From contig CAIYVZ010000061.1 in the NCBI GenBank assembly GCA_903929755.1, positions 1 to 64,000 on the forward strand: a stretch of 64,000 bases of DNA. Direction: 5' to 3'. The translations under genes were made by a program, and so were the position numbers. Under the pieces are notes generated by a model. It did no database searches, had not been told where the DNA came from, and was given only the letters and a program-made list of their open reading frames with translations. Shown one piece after another: positions 60,156 through 64,000 of this stretch (its first letter is position 1; every line of letters begins with the position of its first letter). Origin of the DNA: an uncultured Acidobacteriia bacterium (GTDB lineage Bacteria; Acidobacteriota; Terriglobia; Bryobacterales; Bryobacteraceae).

Positions 60156-62501
60156 ATGCAAGGTCTCGTCGTTCTGCCCGAAGATGTTCAAATCGTTCCG
60201 CTCTCCGAAATGTCCGCCCAGGTCCGCGACCAGGTCTCCGGTGAGGACAGCGACTTCGCGCTCACCCGCCCACGTTCGCGAGTTCCCTCCAAGGTGATTG
60301 ACGCGAACTCCGCCACGCTGCTCCGCCAGTTCCGCACGCCGAAGACAATTGTCGAGGGCCTGCTGGCGTTCAGCCGGGAGATTAAGGCCACGCCGTCGGA
60401 AGTGCTCGACGACGCCTATCCCCTCATCGAGAGCTGCCTGCTTGCCCGTATCCTCGTTGAGCCCGGCGTGGACTCAGAGAAGATCGCCGCCGCCTTCGCG
60501 GCAGGGGAGACCATAGCGGGCCACACCGTGATACGGCCAATTCAGGCCCTGATCGATTCTGAAGTCTACCAGGTGAGCACGCCCTCCGGCCGCCACGCGG
60601 CGTTGAAAATCACCACCGTGAACGGCACGGCCACCACGAAGCCGCTGCTGGAGAAAGAGGCCTGCCACCTGACCCGTATTGGCGGCGCTCCCTCCCCCAT
60701 GCTGCTCCAGACCGGAGTCCTGGCGGACCAGCGCCAGTACCTTATCACCGAGTGGTTCCCTGGAGACGACGCTGAGACCGTCGCGCGCAACTTCCGCGAG
60801 CAGAACACGCCCGAGGCGGCAAAGGATCTGGCTGAAATTTGCGCCGATATTCTGGAGGGCTACGCCACGCTCCACGAGCGCGGCATCCTGCACGGCGACG
60901 TGCACCCCCGCAACGTGCTCGTTTCGCCCACCGGCGAAGTTCGCATCATCGATTTAGGCATCGCTTCGGAAATCGGGGCTCCCGTCAGCCGGACCTCCAG
61001 AGCCGGGGTCCCGTTTTTCTTTGACCCCGAATACGCCTCGGCGGTCCGGTCTGGTCGCCGCCCGCCTCTGCCCAACCAGGCCAGTGAACAGTATGGTGTC
61101 GCGGCGCTCGTGTACTCGCTTCTCTGCGGAAAGCACTACGTTGATTTCTCGTGGGATAAAGACGAGTTGCTGCGTCAGATTGCGGAAGACAAACCCATGC
61201 CGTTCCAGCGGCGCGGGGCGGACCGCTTTGCCTCTGTCGAAACCGTGGTCCTGCAGGCTCTTAGTAAGGATCCGGCCGACCGCTTCGGGGCAATGCGCGA
61301 CTTCGCTACTGCTTTTTGTCAGGCGCTGCGGCGTAATGCAGGCATTCCCGTTCCGGCGCCTTCCGAAGGCCGCGAGGCAGGTAAACTGCTGGCGCGGGTT
61401 CTGAACCTAATGGGCGATCCGAACCGCCCCCTCACCGGCCCCGGCCCCGCGTCCCCCCTCGCGTCCGTAACCTATGGCTACGCCGGAATTGCCTGTGCCG
61501 CATACCGCATCGCCTGCGCGAAGGACGATTCCCGGCTCCTCTCGCTGGCCGATGCGTGGGCCGAACGAGCTGCAGTCACCCGCGGCGACAACGCGTTCTA
61601 CAACGAAGGCATTCAGATCACCCCCGAAGTTGTGGGAAGGGTTTCGCCGTATCACACAGCCAGCGGAATTTCCACGGTTCAGGCTTTTATCGCGAGCGCC
61701 CGAGGTGATGGCCGAAGCATGGAAGCAGCCCTCAACGCCTTCCTCAGGCAGACCATGGCGGAGTGCGATAACCCCGACCTCACCCTGGGCACCGCCAGTA
61801 TCCTGCTGGCTCTGACGCTTCTAATGGAAACCTGCGACGCCGGCGACTCGGACATTTTGCTCGCGCGGGGAAACGAACTTCAGGCCGCCGTGAACAGCGT
61901 GCTCGAAGACCCCTCCTCCACCATCTCTTACCTGGGCATCGCGCACGGCTGGGCCGGTCTGCTCTACGCGTCTCTCCGCTGGTCGGGGCTCGCGCAGACC
62001 GCCCCCACCGAAGCCGTCCGGCGCCGTCTCAGGGAACTTGCCAGCCAGGCAATACCGACCCGCCGCGGGGCCCGCTGGCCAGTGCAATCAACAGCCGGCT
62101 CCCTTGCCCTCTCCGGCTGGTGCAACGGAAGCGCCGGGTATGCCCATCTATGGACGCTGGCCCACAAGACCTTCGCCGAGGCACAATACCTGGACCTTGC
62201 CCAACGCGCTGCCATGGACGCGTATGAAGGCACCGGCGGAGGCTATGGCCTCTGTTGCGGCTATGCCGGACAGGCCTACGCGCAGCTAAGCCTCTACAAA
62301 CACACCGGAGACTTCGTCTGGCTCCACCAGGCCCGCACGCTCGCCGAAAAAGCCGCAACCGCAGCCAACATGGCGCACCGCCAGGGTATCGAAGGCCTGC
62401 CCTTTAGCCTCTATAAAGGTGACATTGGCGTGGCCGTTCTTGTCGCCGACCTGGACCGGCCCGAACTCGCTGCCATGCCCTTCTTCGAATCGGCCTCTTA
62501 G
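60156..62501 (+). CDS. Protein kinase-LanC fusion, lanthipeptide synthetase-like
   Basis: A 781-residue two-part enzyme, ATG at 60156 with AAGGAG upstream. After an N-terminal region (1-120), residues 121-395 are a Ser/Thr kinase-like domain: Lys151 in AALKITT, HGDVHPRN (Asp248) and DLG (Asp266) where kinases have DFG. Residues 435-781 are a LanC-type alpha/alpha barrel with AHGWAG (His597), GWCNGSAG (Cys656) and GLCCGYAGQ (Cys700-Cys701). The CCG replaces the usual CHG, as in the ProcM-like group with three zinc cysteines. No separate OspF-like lyase is seen; the preceding HopA1-like protein may supply that step. Confidence 0.82.
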   Translation: MQGLVVLPEDVQIVPLSEMSAQVRDQVSGEDSDFALTRPRSRVPSKVIDANSATLLRQFRTPKTIVEGLLAFSREIKATPSEVLDDAYPLIESCLLARILVEPGVDSEKIAAAFAAGETIAGHTVIRPIQALIDSEVYQVSTPSGRHAALKITTVNGTATTKPLLEKEACHLTRIGGAPSPMLLQTGVLADQRQYLITEWFPGDDAETVARNFREQNTPEAAKDLAEICADILEGYATLHERGILHGDVHPRNVLVSPTGEVRIIDLGIASEIGAPVSRTSRAGVPFFFDPEYASAVRSGRRPPLPNQASEQYGVAALVYSLLCGKHYVDFSWDKDELLRQIAEDKPMPFQRRGADRFASVETVVLQALSKDPADRFGAMRDFATAFCQALRRNAGIPVPAPSEGREAGKLLARVLNLMGDPNRPLTGPGPASPLASVTYGYAGIACAAYRIACAKDDSRLLSLADAWAERAAVTRGDNAFYNEGIQITPEVVGRVSPYHTASGISTVQAFIASARGDGRSMEAALNAFLRQTMAECDNPDLTLGTASILLALTLLMETCDAGDSDILLARGNELQAAVNSVLEDPSSTISYLGIAHGWAGLLYASLRWSGLAQTAPTEAVRRRLRELASQAIPTRRGARWPVQSTAGSLALSGWCNGSAGYAHLWTLAHKTFAEAQYLDLAQRAAMDAYEGTGGGYGLCCGYAGQAYAQLSLYKHTGDFVWLHQARTLAEKAATAANMAHRQGIEGLPFSLYKGDIGVAVLVADLDRPELAAMPFFESAS

Positions 62502-62879
62502 CTATTCGATTGGAAGTCCGGAAACCTTCAGCGCCCGCCAGCCACCCTTCAGGGAGATCGCGTTGGTGTAGCCCATGATCCGCAGGTTGTCGGCCGAGAT
62601 AGCGGATCTGGACCCGCCACCGCAGGTGAGCACCAGCTTGGTGTTCTTGTCGGGATACTTCGCTTCGATGTCGCGCTCAATCACGCCCTTGCTTAAGTGG
62701 ACCGCGCCCTCCACATGGCCCGCTGCGAACTCGCTCTCTTCCCGAACGTCAATTAAAGCGTGCGGGTCATGGGCAGCCACCATCGCCTTGTACCGCTCAA
62801 TATCAATCTCGGAAATGCGTGTTTTCGCGGCGTCTACAAGGGCGACAAAGCCGGGGTTGGGCACTTGGGGAGCGGACAT
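62502..62879 (-). CDS. Rhodanese-domain protein
   Basis: A 125-residue single rhodanese domain. ALIDVREESEFAAGHVEGAV is the N-terminal signature and LVLTCGGGSRSAISADNL holds the catalytic loop with Cys in CGGGSRS. Single-domain rhodaneses move sulfane sulfur. The gene converges with the kinase-LanC gene end to end with no gap, so it is not part of that operon. It is six bases from the DinB gene upstream. Confidence 0.9.
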   Translation of the reverse strand: MSAPQVPNPGFVALVDAAKTRISEIDIERYKAMVAAHDPHALIDVREESEFAAGHVEGAVHLSKGVIERDIEAKYPDKNTKLVLTCGGGSRSAISADNLRIMGYTNAISLKGGWRALKVSGLPIE

Positions 62880-62884
62880 ACCTC

Positions 62885-63349
62885 CTATTGTCCCTGTTCC
62901 CGATACCAGACAATCAAATCCGTAGCCGGAGGAGCAAATCCAGCCGCCCGCAATTTCGCGGCCACCTGCCCCCGGTGGTAGCTCCCGTGATTCACCACAT
63001 GCAACACGATCTGCCAGGCTGGCATCTGAAACGGTTCACCCTTCTGGTTTCGATGGGGAATCGTCACCTCAAAATCTTCCGTATCCATTGACCATGCCAG
63101 CCATTTCGCATGAATCTCCCGGAGCGCCGCCAGCAACTCCCCGATCGTCCCCGGCGCGGTGTACTGCGTAATCAGTGCTGCTTCGTTACCCAAAACCCGA
63201 TCGAACCACACCACTTCAACCAGATATATGTGCTGCAGCGTGGTCAAACTCTCCGGCAGATGCTGCGCGACCGCCTCGGCTATTCGTTCATCGGCCCAGA
63301 CCATGAACGTGAGGTGCTGACGGCATAGATCGGTACAGGAAGGAGGCAT
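62885..63349 (-). CDS. DinB-family protein
   Basis: A 154-residue four-helix protein of the DinB/YfiT superfamily. The start MPPSCTDLCRQHLTFMVWAD and the later FEVTIPHRNQKGEPFQMPAW and VLHVVNHGSYHRGQVAAKLR carry the metal-binding His residues (H in QHIYLVE, HVVNHGSYH). It is unlike the DinB gene at 5880. Co-directional with the rhodanese gene and likely in one transcript. Confidence 0.88.
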   Translation of the reverse strand: MPPSCTDLCRQHLTFMVWADERIAEAVAQHLPESLTTLQHIYLVEVVWFDRVLGNEAALITQYTAPGTIGELLAALREIHAKWLAWSMDTEDFEVTIPHRNQKGEPFQMPAWQIVLHVVNHGSYHRGQVAAKLRAAGFAPPATDLIVWYREQGQ

Positions 63350-63394
63350 GAGCCCATTCTATAGATTTCAGACGGGTCTGCTAACGTGAAACTA

Positions 63395-64000
63395 ATGTTG
63401 AAAAACTTTACTGATCTCACCGGCCGGGTTGCCGTCGTCATCGGAGGTACCTCCGGGATCGGTCGAGCCCTCTCGCTCGGCCTTGCGCAGGCAGGAGCCG
63501 ATGTCGTCGCCACCGGACGCCGCGAGGCGCTCGTCCAGGAACTCACCGGTCTGATCACCGCCGAAGGCCGCCAGTCGCTCGCCCACACCGTCGATGTGGC
63601 CAGCCGCGCCTCCATCGACGCCCTCCGCGACGCTGTCCTCGCCAAATTCGGTCACGTCGATGTGCTCGTCAACGTCGCCGGCCAGACCAAACGTACCCCG
63701 TCCAAAGATGTTCCCGAGCCTGAGTGGAACCAGATCATGGACATCAATCTGAACGGCACCTTCCGCGCCTGCCAGTCTTTTTATGAGCCCCTGCGAGCCA
63801 GTGGCCGCGCCCGCATCATCAACATCGCTTCACTCTCTTCTTACGTCGGCCTGTTCGAAGTAGCCGCATACGCCGCCTCCAAGTCGGCTGTCCTCTCGCT
63901 CACGAAAACCCTCGCAGTCGAATGGTCCCGGCACGGCATCAATGTAAACGCCATTGCTCCCGGCGTCTTCCGCACCGACCTGAACGCCGCGCTCCTCGAC
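63395..64000 (+). CDS. Short-chain dehydrogenase/reductase, 3' end outside window
   Basis: Residues 1-202 of a classical SDR (ATG at 63395; an in-frame GTG at 63386 is also possible). The NAD(P) site is VVIGGTSGIGRALSLGLAQA, and the catalytic set includes NVAGQTKRT, Ser in NIASLSSYVG, and the Tyr-x3-Lys in AYAASKSAVLSLT. The end of the window cuts the substrate-binding loop. The probable activity is 3-oxoacyl or sugar alcohol oxidoreduction. Confidence 0.9.
   Translation, partial: MLKNFTDLTGRVAVVIGGTSGIGRALSLGLAQAGADVVATGRREALVQELTGLITAEGRQSLAHTVDVASRASIDALRDAVLAKFGHVDVLVNVAGQTKRTPSKDVPEPEWNQIMDINLNGTFRACQSFYEPLRASGRARIINIASLSSYVGLFEVAAYAASKSAVLSLTKTLAVEWSRHGINVNAIAPGVFRTDLNAALLD

Noticed and set aside
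1-64000. tRNA, rRNA, CRISPR array, riboswitch
   Set aside because: Scanned by eye for CCA-type tRNA ends, long rRNA-like stretches and spaced direct repeats; none recognised. No THI-box candidate was seen in the 23 bases before thiG. Short RNAs could be missed.

Overview
The window reads as chromosomal DNA of a high-GC, Gram-negative soil-type bacterium, most likely an acidobacterium of the Solibacter/Bryobacter kind. This is an inference from gene content: a 1196-residue Oar-like TonB-dependent receptor with a carboxypeptidase-regulatory N-terminal domain, two large FG-GAP/VCBS proteins with a DUF1080-like N-terminus, a secreted DUF1080 protein, a PEP-CTERM protein, a PQQ dehydrogenase with its cytochrome c, and several secreted cytochrome/copper proteins. 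No rRNA, tRNA, CRISPR array or transposase was recognised.

Layout. 1-2900 (minus strand) is a graveyard of toxin-antitoxin genes: a doc toxin cut in two by a 1.28-kb insert that carries a PEP-CTERM gene, its intact antitoxin, a DUF2442 gene and a VapC-like PIN toxin with a frameshift. 3170-4023 is an anti-sigma antagonist/anti-sigma kinase pair. 4565-18359 is mostly housekeeping on the plus strand: cytochrome/copper oxygenase-like protein, DinB, AlkD-like glycosylase, glyA, glycosyltransferase, a cytochrome b/molybdopterin oxidoreductase pair, thiG, rimO, yacG, pgpA, a beta-propeller protein and cinA. 18398-27881 holds the TonB receptor, an FG-GAP protein, a NifU-like scaffold, a NUDIX hydrolase, a ThiF/MoeB protein and a repeat-rich secreted protein. 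28036-32902 is a tightly packed signalling operon (two response regulators, porin-like protein, cupredoxin-like protein, histidine kinase). 32915-38900 is mixed transport and metabolism.

39054-41188 (minus) is a compact accessory operon: HicA-like toxin, HicB-like antitoxin with an unusually long C-terminus, a SecB-like chaperone and a ClpP-like protease, behind a perfect palindrome. It looks like a toxin-antitoxin-chaperone system with its own protease subunit. 41354-53473 carries a radical SAM SPL-like protein, GH28 hydrolase, the second FG-GAP protein, nitronate monooxygenase, PQQ dehydrogenase plus cytochrome c, a YncE-like propeller and DUF1080 protein.

53552-62501 is the other notable block: a CHAT-domain lipoprotein, an unknown protein, an anti-sigma/ECF sigma pair and, divergently, a three-gene operon made of a small Cys/His/Thr-rich protein, a HopA1-like protein and a protein kinase fused to a LanC-like cyclase with a CCG zinc motif. 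This combination suggests a lanthipeptide-like RiPP pathway with an unusual division of labour. The window ends with a rhodanese, a DinB protein and a short-chain dehydrogenase that runs off the edge.

All assignments come from reading the sequence by eye. No database search, alignment or structure prediction was run.
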